Shown piece by piece: positions 15,632 to 23,954 of a stretch of 38,814 nucleotides of DNA. The notes under the pieces are model-generated. The model did not search any database and was not told the DNA's origin. It worked only from the letters and a program-made list of their open reading frames with translations. Every line of letters begins with the position of its first letter. Within the stretch, counting starts at the first letter, position 1. Made by a program: the position numbers and the translations under genes. Origin of the DNA: RPQK01 sp041946865 (GTDB taxonomy: Bacteria > Acidobacteriota > UBA6911 > RPQK01); NCBI GenBank assembly GCA_041946865.1, contig JBHGBF010000021.1, positions 1 through 38,814 on the forward strand, in the 5' to 3' direction.

Positions 15632-17890
15632 TCACCGTCTCGTCGCCTCCTCCGCCGTCATGACCACCTTTTGCGTATCCGGGAAGTAAACGGCACGCGG
15701 TCCTCTGGCTTTTCGCTCTCCCTGGACGACTGTGACGCCTCCCCAGGCCTGCACCTCGCTGACCTGGTTCTTCTGTTCTCCTTCAAAAATCAACTCCACG
15801 AAGGGAGCTTTGAGGTTCATATCGGCAGCAGTGACTTCCACCTGACCCTCGTATCGAGCGCGTCCCGACTGCCGATCATAAACCAGATGCTGGGACGTCA
15901 CACGATATTTCTTGCCTTTCTGATCGGTCAGATCGCTAACCACATCCTCGTCAACCCGCACAGTCTGGTCCTGGCTGTTGTATCGGACGACCCGACCCGC
16001 CACCGATCCCGCTTTTTGGGTGATCCGCGGAGAGTCGGAATAGACTGCCCATCCAGACTTCCGGTCGCCCTCCATCCGCCCCGACTCGACGACGATCAGG
16101 TCGCCGTTCTGGTTCAGCACTGTTCTGACCGAGCCTTCAGCCCGGATCTGGTCCGTCTCTCTGAAAAGCTCGATCCGGCGCGCGGTTGTCTCGGTCTCTT
16201 GTCCTGCGCCGGTCGCGTCGCCGCCGCTCCAGTAGCGAAGCAAGGGAGTTCCGCCCGACAAGGTCAGGGCAGCATTCCGGGCCTCATAGCGGGAGACGGC
16301 AGCGCGCAACTCGAGTTTCGATTTTTCCTGTTCGTCACGGATCCGCACATCCCCTCGCTGGACCACCTCTGCCAGTTGCCCCGCCGTGTAAACAGCTTCG
16401 GCCGTCTGGCTGGCAGAGGTCCGCTTGATACCCTTTTCTTCCGTTGTGAGCGCCACTCCAGGGCCGGCTGTTACCCGGCTGACCCGTCCCGCCATGTAGA
16501 AGACGTCGATCGACGGCGCCGTCACCGTTCGCCGGACGACCCCGTCGTTCTCCGCCAGCTGCGAATCGCCCCGGCTCTCCAGCCGATCCGGCTGACCCTC
16601 CCGGTAAATCACACGCACCGATTCACGCGCCGACAGACTGCGGTCGAGCCGTGCGGATGTCTGCCTTAGCATCACATTGCGAAGCGCCAGTCCCTGGTCA
16701 AGCATGCGTCCCGGTCTGAATCGAAGATCGAGTTCTTCACTTGTCAGGCGCTCGGAGATCGGTCCGGTGGCCGGCTTATCCTCCCACTGTCTGAGTGCAG
16801 AGACCTGCCCCGAAAGATGGATTCTTTCCAGGTCCTTGCCTCTGGCGGCCATGTAGCCCACGAGTTGCTCGGCCCGCGACTCCGTAATCCGCAGCGGCTG
16901 GGAACGGAACATCACTCTTTCGTCCGCCCGAAAGTCCTTCAGGACCGTGTTCTTCCCTTCCTTTTGTGGAACCGCGACAATCCGCGAAGCCTCCAGGTAG
17001 TTCTCCCCGCCAGGCGTTTGTTCCTGGTAAACGGCCCTGTCCGGCGAGCCGGCGGCTCCCGCGACTTCCAGCCTGGTAAGGCTGCCGGCCGCCGGATCAA
17101 ACAACATATCAATCTGCCGGCCTGTGAAGGCCCGCCCCGGACCAATCTCGAGTCGCCCCTGGCCGCGGCCGCTGACTGTGCGCACCTTGTGCTGCTCGGT
17201 CATCTCGACCCTGATGCGGTCCGACGACAATCGATTCCCGGCGCCCTCGATGCTCGCTGCACCCACGAGGTCGATCACGTGCGTATTCAAGTTGTGCACG
17301 GCCCTCACGGCCCGGATCTCGGCGCTTCCCTCGTCCAGCGGCAGCGCCAATTGAAACTGCCCTGTGATTTCCACCTCTTTAGGCTCTATGCGGTATTCGA
17401 GTGCCTGCCCGCTTCCCGACGCATCTCCACGTTGGAAGCGAAACTTCTCGGAAATGTTCACAACCTCGTTCTTGAGGTCGGCGCTGATGCTGTTCGAGTA
17501 AACATCGGTGCCGTCGGCCAGTCTCAAGTGGACGTCGCGCGAGATCCTGATCTGTTTTCCGTCCTGGTCGTACAGGGCTTCCTTTCCGGAGACGAGATTG
17601 GTCGGTCTTCCCTGCTCGTCGAAGCGCGTCAACGCCACGTTCCGCAGAATGATTTCGTTCCTGGCCGTCTCGGAGCTCCAATCGGCTCGGATCTCAAATG
17701 TCAGCCGCCCGCTTTTGCGCTCCTGATAAACAGCGTTCGTCAGGCTGCGGCTCTGTTGCGGGGTCAGCAGGTCGGCGTGCTTTCCCTTGGACGGCGGGGA
17801 CCACCGGGAAACGTAGTTGAACGCAATGATAAGAGCTCCACCAGCCAGTAAGACAATGAGGGTCAGGCGGACCGACTTTGATCGCAACAT
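15632..17890 (-). CDS. Large LptC/LptA-like LPS transport protein (probable fusion)
   Basis: Predicted periplasmic LPS bridge protein anchored in the inner membrane. 752 residues, against roughly 190 each for LptC and LptA in enteric bacteria. A single N-terminal membrane segment (about 7-26) is followed by an LptC-like beta domain (YQERKSGRLTFEIRADWSSE, DVHLRLADGTDVYSNSISADL). A long middle of repeated OstA-like strands follows, and the C-terminal part (about 600-740) has LptA/OstA character (GKKYRVTSQHLVYDRQSGRARYEGQVEVTAADMNLKAPFVEL). It lies directly upstream of lptB. The fusion reading rests on motif-level resemblance; a tandem OstA protein alone is the alternative. The start is the ATG at 17890. 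Confidence 0.8.
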   Translation of the reverse strand: MLRSKSVRLTLIVLLAGGALIIAFNYVSRWSPPSKGKHADLLTPQQSRSLTNAVYQERKSGRLTFEIRADWSSETARNEIILRNVALTRFDEQGRPTNLVSGKEALYDQDGKQIRISRDVHLRLADGTDVYSNSISADLKNEVVNISEKFRFQRGDASGSGQALEYRIEPKEVEITGQFQLALPLDEGSAEIRAVRAVHNLNTHVIDLVGAASIEGAGNRLSSDRIRVEMTEQHKVRTVSGRGQGRLEIGPGRAFTGRQIDMLFDPAAGSLTRLEVAGAAGSPDRAVYQEQTPGGENYLEASRIVAVPQKEGKNTVLKDFRADERVMFRSQPLRITESRAEQLVGYMAARGKDLERIHLSGQVSALRQWEDKPATGPISERLTSEELDLRFRPGRMLDQGLALRNVMLRQTSARLDRSLSARESVRVIYREGQPDRLESRGDSQLAENDGVVRRTVTAPSIDVFYMAGRVSRVTAGPGVALTTEEKGIKRTSASQTAEAVYTAGQLAEVVQRGDVRIRDEQEKSKLELRAAVSRYEARNAALTLSGGTPLLRYWSGGDATGAGQETETTARRIELFRETDQIRAEGSVRTVLNQNGDLIVVESGRMEGDRKSGWAVYSDSPRITQKAGSVAGRVVRYNSQDQTVRVDEDVVSDLTDQKGKKYRVTSQHLVYDRQSGRARYEGQVEVTAADMNLKAPFVELIFEGEQKNQVSEVQAWGGVTVVQGERKARGPRAVYFPDTQKVVMTAEEATRR

Positions 17891-17941
17891 CAGAGGCTAA
17901 TTATAGATCCGATTACGAATGCAGCTGCGTTCCGCGCCGCG

Positions 17942-19633
17942 TCATTCCTGCCGCAGGTCGCACAGCCCCAGCAGCAGGTTCTCCCTTCCCTGGTAGGTCT
18001 CACGGGTAAGCGTGTAAGCAATGTCGACTGGTTTCCTGGAGCTGACCCGGGCCGCGGCCTGCCCGTTCTTCCACCAGATGGCATCCAGGCGCGAGCCGTT
18101 TCTTCCGACCTGGAGCTTCAAGTGCTTATCCTTCAGCACCCACGGCCCGGCAGCGATGTCCACATTCCTAGATGCAAAAACAGGAACAGGGTTACCAATG
18201 CCAAAGGGCGCCAGCCGCTCGATCTCCCGGACCAGCGGCAGCGAAAGCTGCTCGATGGGGAGGAGGCATTCGATCTGGAACGTGGGACAGAGGTCTTCGG
18301 GGCTGAGCTTTTCCGAAGCGTACTGGTTCAGACGATCGGCCAGGCTCTGACAATGGCTGAGAGGAAGCGTACAGCCGGCCGCTTGGGCGTGCCCGCCATA
18401 CTGGGTCAGCAGCTCCCGGCATTGGTCGAGGGCGTCAAGCAGGTGAAAGCCGGGAATGCTGCGTCCCGACCCCTGGCAGCTCTCCCCGTCGGAAGACAGC
18501 ACCAGGGCCGGCCGGTGAAATTTCTCGGCAATCCGGGAGGCCACGATCCCGATCACCCCGCGATGCCATCCCTGTCCTGCGCAGACCATGAAAGAGCGAT
18601 CATGACCCGCCGGGTCCTGACTGATTTGCGCCTCGATCGCCTCGATAATCCGGGCTTCTTCGCGCTGGCGTGTCGAGTTCATCTCATTCATCTTCCGAAC
18701 AATCGCCTCGGCTTCAGCGGAGTCTTTCACGGAGAAGAGATTGACCACTTCGCGACCTCCGCCCATGCGTGTCACCGCATTCATGCGCGGCGCGAGCCGG
18801 AACCCGACATCCACCATACTGACTTCCTTCCCGACCCCCGCTCCTTCCAGCAAAGCCCTGAGCCCCAGGTTGCGAGGATCGGCCAGCCTTTCCAGCCCGT
18901 AGCGAACGATGACTCGATTCTCCCCAACGACCGGAACCACGTCGGCAACCGTTCCGATTGCCACAAGCTTCAGGAAATGCTCAACGACACGTTCCTTCGA
19001 AAAGCGGCTGAAAAGCGCTTGGACCAGCTTGAAGACCACCCCGACGCCCGCCAGGTCCTTGTCGGGATAAGGGCAGTCGGGACGACGCGGGTTGAGTATG
19101 GCAAAAGCCGGAGGCAGCGTCCTATCCGGCAGGTGATGGTCCGTTACGATCAGCTCGCTGCCGGCCTCCCGGGCAGCCCGACAGGCCTCAAACGCGCGAA
19201 TCCCGCTGTCGACGCTGATGATCAGCTTGTAACCCTTGTCGACAGCCTGCCTGATCACCTCCGGCTTCAGGCCGTAGCCCTCTTCCAGCCGGCGCGGCAG
19301 GTAGAATTCGGGGCAACCGCCCAGCATCTCGAGGGCCCGCTTCAGCACCACAATCGCGGTGATCCCATCCACATCGTAATCGCCGTAAATCAGAACCCGT
19401 TCGCGCCGTTCCAGGGCCTGAAGCACACGGTCAACAACCCGGTCCATGTCTTTCATCAGGAACGGATCATGAAGCTGCGCGTACTGCGGGCAAAGGAAAG
19501 CGGCGGCCTGCTCGGGGGAATCGAGGCCGCGATGAATCAGCAAGCGCGCCGCCAGTTCCGTAACACCCAGCTCCGAGGCCAGCTCGCGCACTCGGTCTTC
19601 AGGGGCAGCCAACAGGTTCCATCGCGCTTGCAC
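17942..19633 (-). CDS. recJ: Single-stranded-DNA-specific exonuclease RecJ
   Basis: 5'-3' ssDNA exonuclease of recombination and repair. 563 residues, normal for RecJ. The DHH phosphoesterase domain shows LIYGDYDVDGITAIVVL, SVDSGI, IVTDHHLPD (the DHH motif) and ILNPRRPDCPYPDKDLAGVGVVFKL. The DHHA1 part has GWHRGVIGIVASRIAEKFHRPALVL and YGGHAQAAGCTL, followed by the C-terminal OB domain. It lies 51 bp upstream of the LPS bridge gene on the same strand, with nothing obvious in that gap. Confidence 0.95.
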   Translation of the reverse strand: MQARWNLLAAPEDRVRELASELGVTELAARLLIHRGLDSPEQAAAFLCPQYAQLHDPFLMKDMDRVVDRVLQALERRERVLIYGDYDVDGITAIVVLKRALEMLGGCPEFYLPRRLEEGYGLKPEVIRQAVDKGYKLIISVDSGIRAFEACRAAREAGSELIVTDHHLPDRTLPPAFAILNPRRPDCPYPDKDLAGVGVVFKLVQALFSRFSKERVVEHFLKLVAIGTVADVVPVVGENRVIVRYGLERLADPRNLGLRALLEGAGVGKEVSMVDVGFRLAPRMNAVTRMGGGREVVNLFSVKDSAEAEAIVRKMNEMNSTRQREEARIIEAIEAQISQDPAGHDRSFMVCAGQGWHRGVIGIVASRIAEKFHRPALVLSSDGESCQGSGRSIPGFHLLDALDQCRELLTQYGGHAQAAGCTLPLSHCQSLADRLNQYASEKLSPEDLCPTFQIECLLPIEQLSLPLVREIERLAPFGIGNPVPVFASRNVDIAAGPWVLKDKHLKLQVGRNGSRLDAIWWKNGQAAARVSSRKPVDIAYTLTRETYQGRENLLLGLCDLRQE

Positions 19634-19661
19634 GAGCGGAGTCTATCAGCCGCCTCTGTCA

Positions 19662-19801
19662 GTGCCGTGCCGCGGATCGGCGCGAATCTGACGCGGATCA
19701 GCGCGGCCGCGGATCGGCGCGGATCCGACGCGGATCGGCGCTGATCCGCGTAAAATCCGCGAAGATCCGCGGCAAATCCGCGAAGATCAGCGGCAGCGGC
19801 A
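19662..19801. repeat. Family B intergenic palindrome of CGCGGATC units
   Basis: A run of CGCGGATCGG/CGCGGATCAG units on the left turns into ATCCGCGAAG/ATCCGCGGCAA units on the right, spaced 10-11 bp. The outer ends GTGCCG and CGGCAC pair, so the whole block can fold into one long hairpin. It sits between recJ and the DUF5989 gene. Related words appear at 78-116 and 147-165. Confidence 0.85.
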
Positions 19802-19806
19802 CCGGC

Positions 19807-19965
19807 TTAGAATAGCGCGTAGATGAAAGGCGCTATCGCGGAAGTCTCTGACAGGATCAGGAGAGCCCCGACCAGGATCAGAAAGACAACGATGGGAAGC
19901 AGCCACATCTTCTTCCTGACCCGCAAAAACTCCCACAACTCGGCCGTGATGCTCAGCTTCCCCAT
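19807..19965 (-). CDS. Small DUF5989-type membrane protein
   Basis: A 52-residue protein beginning MGKLSITAELWEFLRVRKKM and ending TSAIAPFIYALF. A short cytoplasmic head with ELWEFLRVRKK is followed by one hydrophobic helix (about 20-40) and a conserved SxIAPFIYxLF tail, which I recognise as the DUF5989 pattern. GGGAG lies just upstream of the ATG. The function is unknown. Relatives are often next to carbamoyltransferase, SxtJ and SGNH genes of surface-glycan clusters; here a divergent methyltransferase and an SGNH hydrolase are close. It lies upstream of recJ across the family B palindrome. Confidence 0.82.
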   Translation of the reverse strand: MGKLSITAELWEFLRVRKKMWLLPIVVFLILVGALLILSETSAIAPFIYALF

Positions 19966-20017
19966 CTCTCCCAAGAATCTACCAGAAGCCGCCGAAGTGT
20001 TACAATGACCCGTTCGT

Positions 20018-21007
20018 ATGCTCTACCTGTCCCTGCTCCAATGCCCGCAATGTCAGGGGCGCCTGGAAGAGGCGGAGGCAGGCATTTTGTGCACGGGGTG
20101 CCGGGAACGATTCCCGGTCGAAAACGGCATCCCCCAGCTCTACTGGCCCGAAGACCTGCAGAAGAATGGCCCTTCCGTAACTTCGCGGGTCAGGGCGTTC
20201 TACGAAACCAACCCGTTCCCCAACTACGACGATTTCGACGACCTGGCCTCCCTGGTCGATAAGGCCCGCCAAGGCATTTTCGCCCGTCTGCTCGACGAGC
20301 AGATCCCGTTCAAGACCCGGGTGCTTGATTGCGGATGCGGCACCGGCCAGCTCACTAACTTTCTGGGCATAGCCCAGCGGTCGGTCTTCGGCACCGATAT
20401 GTGCCTTAATTCGCTCCGGCTCGCCGAAGACTTCCGGAAGACACACGAGCTGGATCTCGTGAATTTTCTGCAGATGAATATCTTCCGCCCGGTCTTCAAG
20501 CCGGCGATTTTCGACGTCGTCATCTGTAACGGAGTTCTCCATCATACTTCCGACCCGGAGAAAGGGCTGGCCACCCTGGCGACGCTGCTCAAACCGGGAG
20601 GTTACCTGGTCGTGGGACTCTATCATCGCTTTGGCCGAATCTGGACGGATCTGCGCCGCGCTGCCTTCCGGGTGGTGGGCGAAGGCGCCGCCTGGCTGGA
20701 CCCGAGAATCCGGCAGGCCGGGCTGACCCGCGACCGGCGCAAGGCGTGGTTTGCCGATCAATACCGGAATCCTCACGAGTCGAAACACACCATCGGTCAG
20801 GTTTTGAAATGGCTCGAACGCCACGGCCTGACTTTCGTAAAGAGTCTCCCCAAAACCCGATTTGGCGGAAAATTCGAGAGAGACGAACGTCTGTTCGAGC
20901 CGGAACCGCCCGGGAACAGCGTCGAGCGCATGATCGTCGAAGCAGGCCAGCTGTTCGGTCAAGTGACCGAGAACGGGTTCTTCGTCCTCATTGCCCGGAA
21001 ACAATAG
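20018..21007 (+). CDS. Class I methyltransferase with N-terminal zinc ribbon
   Basis: SAM-dependent methyltransferase of unknown substrate. The 329-residue protein starts with a Trm112-like zinc ribbon: Cys9, Cys12, Cys25, Cys28 in LLQCPQC and ILCTGC, followed by FPVENGIPQLYW. The SAM-binding core is VLDCGCGTGQLTNFL (motif I), with VFGTDMC and FDVVICNGVLHHTSDPEKGL. The FYETNPFPNYDDF segment between ribbon and core recurs in a group of such enzymes. The stop is 5 bp before the SGNH gene, so the pair is likely co-transcribed. Confidence 0.85.
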   Translation: MLYLSLLQCPQCQGRLEEAEAGILCTGCRERFPVENGIPQLYWPEDLQKNGPSVTSRVRAFYETNPFPNYDDFDDLASLVDKARQGIFARLLDEQIPFKTRVLDCGCGTGQLTNFLGIAQRSVFGTDMCLNSLRLAEDFRKTHELDLVNFLQMNIFRPVFKPAIFDVVICNGVLHHTSDPEKGLATLATLLKPGGYLVVGLYHRFGRIWTDLRRAAFRVVGEGAAWLDPRIRQAGLTRDRRKAWFADQYRNPHESKHTIGQVLKWLERHGLTFVKSLPKTRFGGKFERDERLFEPEPPGNSVERMIVEAGQLFGQVTENGFFVLIARKQ

Positions 21008-21012
21008 CAGAA

Positions 21013-22140
21013 ATGAGCCAACCATCCAGTCGTCTGAAGCTTCATCTCCTCAGCCTTCTCCTGCTCACGCTCGCCTTCGGGATCGTTCTCGTAATTCTCG
21101 AGCTGAGTCTCCGCTACATGTACTCTCCGGAAGGAGGAGAAACGCGGGATCACCTGGTTCAGGCCGACTATATGCCGGCCCGGATGAAGCCGCACTACCA
21201 GGGACAGATTCTGGGCGTCCCGTTCAAGACGAACCGCTATGGTCTGAAGGACGAAGAGGACTTCCCCGAGAACCCGGTTGCAAACGAGTATCGCATCCTT
21301 TCTCTCGGAGATTCCATTGCCTTTGGGCTTAAAATCCCCACCCAGGCTCATTACACGAAACTCCTGGAACGCGCGCTCAACGGCCGTTCTTCCGAGATCC
21401 GCTACCGGGTCATAAATGCCGCCGGCCCGGGCTACAGCCCGTCCGGATACCATCTCTACCTGAAAAACGACGGGCTTCGTCTCAGGCCTCGCCTCGTCAT
21501 CATTGAAATTGAGCTGTGCAACGACGTCACCGATGAGGCCCTCCTTCGCTGGGAGGGTAAACCCGGCGATCCCGCTGCCTTGGAGCGCGTTCGGGGCGGG
21601 CGCTATATCGTCGGATGGGACGGGAATCTGCTGGCCACCTACTGCCGCGGGCCCTACTTCTTCGAAAGGACCTATACCTACACGGTTCTCACCAGGGGCG
21701 TTCTCAACCTGCTCTACTTCCTGAACCCGCCCGAACCTTTTGCCACTGCGGAAGGGGTCACCTATTACTCCCTCGGCTTTGATCGTTACCTGCTGGATCA
21801 CGACCGGATCGAACAGGGCTGGAAGCGGGTCTTCGGGGCACTGGAAAGGACGGCGCAGTTGCTCGGACGGAACCACGTGCAGTTCCTGCTCGTGATTATG
21901 CCCACACAGTACATGTTTGACCCGGCGACAGGGTCCTACGGCCGCTTCGCAGCCGGCCTGGTCAAGCGCGCGGTGGCGGAGGCCGAACGCCGCAAATTGC
22001 CCTGCCTCGACATGACTGAACCCATGCGAAGCGGAGGAGGTAAGTCTCTCTATTTCGACTTCGCACACCCCACCGAAGAAGGCAATAAAGTAATTGCGAC
22101 GCAACTGTACACGGCACTTGAGAAGCGATATCTGCGCTAG
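21013..22140 (+). CDS. SGNH/GDSL-type hydrolase, membrane-anchored
   Basis: Predicted esterase or acyl-transfer enzyme acting outside the cytoplasm. About 375 residues from the ATG at 21013. An N-terminal membrane helix (about 9-30) precedes the SGNH fold. The nucleophile is in ILSLGDSIAFGLKIP, a central NAAGPGYSPSGYHLYLKN block holds the glycine, and the catalytic Asp-His pair is in YFDFAHPTEEGNKVIA. This group occurs in surface-polysaccharide loci, consistent with the neighbouring methyltransferase and the converging deoxysugar reductase. Its stop codon TAG is inside a CTAG shared with the stop of the opposite gene. Confidence 0.85.
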   Translation: MSQPSSRLKLHLLSLLLLTLAFGIVLVILELSLRYMYSPEGGETRDHLVQADYMPARMKPHYQGQILGVPFKTNRYGLKDEEDFPENPVANEYRILSLGDSIAFGLKIPTQAHYTKLLERALNGRSSEIRYRVINAAGPGYSPSGYHLYLKNDGLRLRPRLVIIEIELCNDVTDEALLRWEGKPGDPAALERVRGGRYIVGWDGNLLATYCRGPYFFERTYTYTVLTRGVLNLLYFLNPPEPFATAEGVTYYSLGFDRYLLDHDRIEQGWKRVFGALERTAQLLGRNHVQFLLVIMPTQYMFDPATGSYGRFAAGLVKRAVAEAERRKLPCLDMTEPMRSGGGKSLYFDFAHPTEEGNKVIATQLYTALEKRYLR

Positions 22141-23099
22141 CCTAACTCGGTTCTTCCCGTGTCCCTCAGGTTCTTCCGCCAGAAGTCCATGGTGTCTGCT
22201 ATCGTCTGCTCGAGCGGGTAGCGAGGCCGCCAGGCGAGGAGCTTCTGGAGTTTCTCGCTGTTTCCGACCAAGGCCTTCCCAATGCCCGGCCGGTACTTCT
22301 CGGCCGACACTTCTACCTGGATGGTCGCCTTCGCGAGTCCCAGCACTGTATCCAAAATGGCCTGAATGCTGGTAGCCCGACCGGAGGCGATGTTGTAGAT
22401 CTCGCCCGCCACGCCTTTTTCGGCAAGACCGGTGTAAGCGGAAACCACGTCTCGTACGTCCAGAAAATCCCGGGCCGACGCCAGGTTGCCCACCTGGATC
22501 GTGCCGGCCGCCTGGACCTTCTTCTCAATCAGAACCGCCTGGCGGCAGAAATCGGAGATCACGAAGGTTTCACTCTGGCCCGGCCCGGAGTGATTGAAGG
22601 GGCGGGCAATAACGACGCTCGTCCCAAAATCCCGGCAGTAGCGCAGTCCGACCAGCTCGGCCAGCAGTTTGGATGCGCCGTACGGATTGGACGGAACCGG
22701 CCGGCAGCCTTCATCGACCGGTCCGGAGCAGGTCGAACAGGCATAGACCTCCGCCGAGCTGACGAGCAAAGTGCGGGCGCGGGCGGCGGCCTGACGAGCG
22801 GCCTCGAGGATATTGACCGTGCCCTGAACGTTAACCAGGTAGTATTCGCGAGGCTTTTGAAGCGATTCCGAAGGGCGGGTCAATCCCGCAAGATGGTAAA
22901 TCTGGTCCGGTTGGAAATCGGCGACGACACCGAGCAGGCAGGGAAATTCGAGAATATCGCACTCGATCACCTCCCAGGGACCGGCGGATCGCGGAGCAGG
23001 AGCGCGTTCGACCCCCATGACCCGTGCTCCTTTATCGGTGAGGGCGCGGGCCAGGTACTGCCCGGCAAATCCAGAAATTCCGGTAATAAGGCATTTCAT
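22137..23099 (-). CDS. rmd: GDP-6-deoxy-D-mannose reductase (Rmd-like SDR)
   Basis: Extended short-chain dehydrogenase; probably reduces GDP-4-keto-6-deoxy-D-mannose to GDP-D-rhamnose. 320 residues from the ATG at 23099. NAD(P)-binding glycines lie in MKCLITGISGFAGQYLA, the catalytic Ser is in LLVSSAEVYA, and Tyr140/Lys144 in NPYGASKLLAE. The RPFNHSGPGQSETFVISDF and VGNLASARDFLDVRDVV segments are characteristic of Rmd/GMD rather than GalE. An open frame continues upstream to 23183 through a GC hairpin region and is not counted. No gmd gene is in the window, so the substrate source is unseen. Confidence 0.82.
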   Translation of the reverse strand: MKCLITGISGFAGQYLARALTDKGARVMGVERAPAPRSAGPWEVIECDILEFPCLLGVVADFQPDQIYHLAGLTRPSESLQKPREYYLVNVQGTVNILEAARQAAARARTLLVSSAEVYACSTCSGPVDEGCRPVPSNPYGASKLLAELVGLRYCRDFGTSVVIARPFNHSGPGQSETFVISDFCRQAVLIEKKVQAAGTIQVGNLASARDFLDVRDVVSAYTGLAEKGVAGEIYNIASGRATSIQAILDTVLGLAKATIQVEVSAEKYRPGIGKALVGNSEKLQKLLAWRPRYPLEQTIADTMDFWRKNLRDTGRTELG

Positions 23100-23137
23100 A
23101 GGCGACCAGTAAGGTTTCCGGGGGAGCCGTAGCCATC

Positions 23138-23175
23138 CGGCCCGCACCCGTTCGGGCCGCAGGCATCCTGCCTGC
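23138..23175. repeat. Two adjacent GC-rich inverted repeats
   Basis: CGGCCCG (23138-23144) pairs with CGGGCCG (23153-23159). GCAGGC (23159-23164) pairs with GCCTGC (23170-23175). They lie in the 119-bp gap between the proline-rich membrane protein and rmd. Neither is followed by a T-run on the transcribed strand. Confidence 0.5.
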
Positions 23176-23218
23176 TTGAGCACCCTGGCAAAGGCAAAAC
23201 TCGGCGCCCAGGGCGCCC

Positions 23219-23950
23219 TTATTCTCGCTGTTGAAGATCTCGAGCGTTCTGGCTCAGGGCGGTTACGGTTCCGCTCTCGGTGTTCACCATCCAGACAAAC
23301 TCGACATTTTGGCCTGCCCGCGTGGCGACGACATTAATCCAGAACTCAGGCGGGCTGTTTTTCACCGGCTTCCATTCCTTGAACTGCAGATCCGGGAAAC
23401 CGTTGCCTGTCAGTTTCTGAGCCACTTCGGAGTTCTTCACCAGGAGATCGTAGGCCGCCTTGGCGCCGGTAGTTTTTTCCGGCGGGGCGGGGGGCTTCGA
23501 TTCGTCCTGAGGAGTCTCGGAGGTCGTCTCGGGTTCGGCCGCCTGGGTCGGCGCGCCGGGCGCCGTCGCGCCGGAAGCGCCACCCCCTCGGAACACAAAG
23601 GTAGGGGAACCCTGCAGGACAACTTTCGGTTCTACCGTCTTTGGCGGAGGAGGGGGGAGTTTGAAAACTTCGGCACTCTGTTTGGTGGAGGAGATCTTGC
23701 TCCAGCCGCGAGCCACGCCTTCGAGCAGCCAGAGACGACTTCCCCGTGAAACGAGGAGAAAAATAACGGGGCCGATGGTCAGGATCAGCATCGCAAGGTA
23801 AACGGCCTGCGCCCACCGTGAAGCCTGCTGGACCGCAGGCTCTTCGGTCCGGCGATAACCCGACTGTCGGATTTCTTCGGCCTGCTGGCGTAACGCTTCC
23901 GGGTCGATTGATCTCACCTTTTCTTCGGAGCGGGGAGTCTCTTCCGGCAC
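23219..23950 (-). CDS. Proline-rich single-pass membrane protein, unknown function
   Basis: I do not recognise a family. The 243-residue protein has a charged N-terminal head (1-45, rich in Glu/Arg), one hydrophobic segment (about 48-67), and a linker with PPPPPK and a proline/threonine-rich stretch (about 95-160). The compact C-terminal domain (about 163-240) contains FPDLQFKEWKPVKNSPPEFWINVVATR and VEFVWMVNTESGTVTALSQNAR. That domain resembles a small periplasmic beta fold, but this is only an impression. It starts 4 bp after the prfB stop, suggesting co-transcription. Confidence 0.65.
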   Translation of the reverse strand: MPEETPRSEEKVRSIDPEALRQQAEEIRQSGYRRTEEPAVQQASRWAQAVYLAMLILTIGPVIFLLVSRGSRLWLLEGVARGWSKISSTKQSAEVFKLPPPPPKTVEPKVVLQGSPTFVFRGGGASGATAPGAPTQAAEPETTSETPQDESKPPAPPEKTTGAKAAYDLLVKNSEVAQKLTGNGFPDLQFKEWKPVKNSPPEFWINVVATRAGQNVEFVWMVNTESGTVTALSQNARDLQQRE

Positions 23951-23954
23951 CGGC

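Noticed and set aside
18122..19744. 540-codon open frame opposite recJ on the plus strand
   Set aside because: It is antisense to a complete RecJ with all motifs; the composition is that of a high-GC shadow frame and no domain is recognisable.
19662..19801. CRISPR-like array
   Set aside because: Units are 10-11 bp with no unique spacers, they invert midway, and no cas genes are present.
19823..20008. 61-codon plus-strand open frame
   Set aside because: It is the complement of the DUF5989-type gene, which has a ribosome site and a family pattern on the minus strand.
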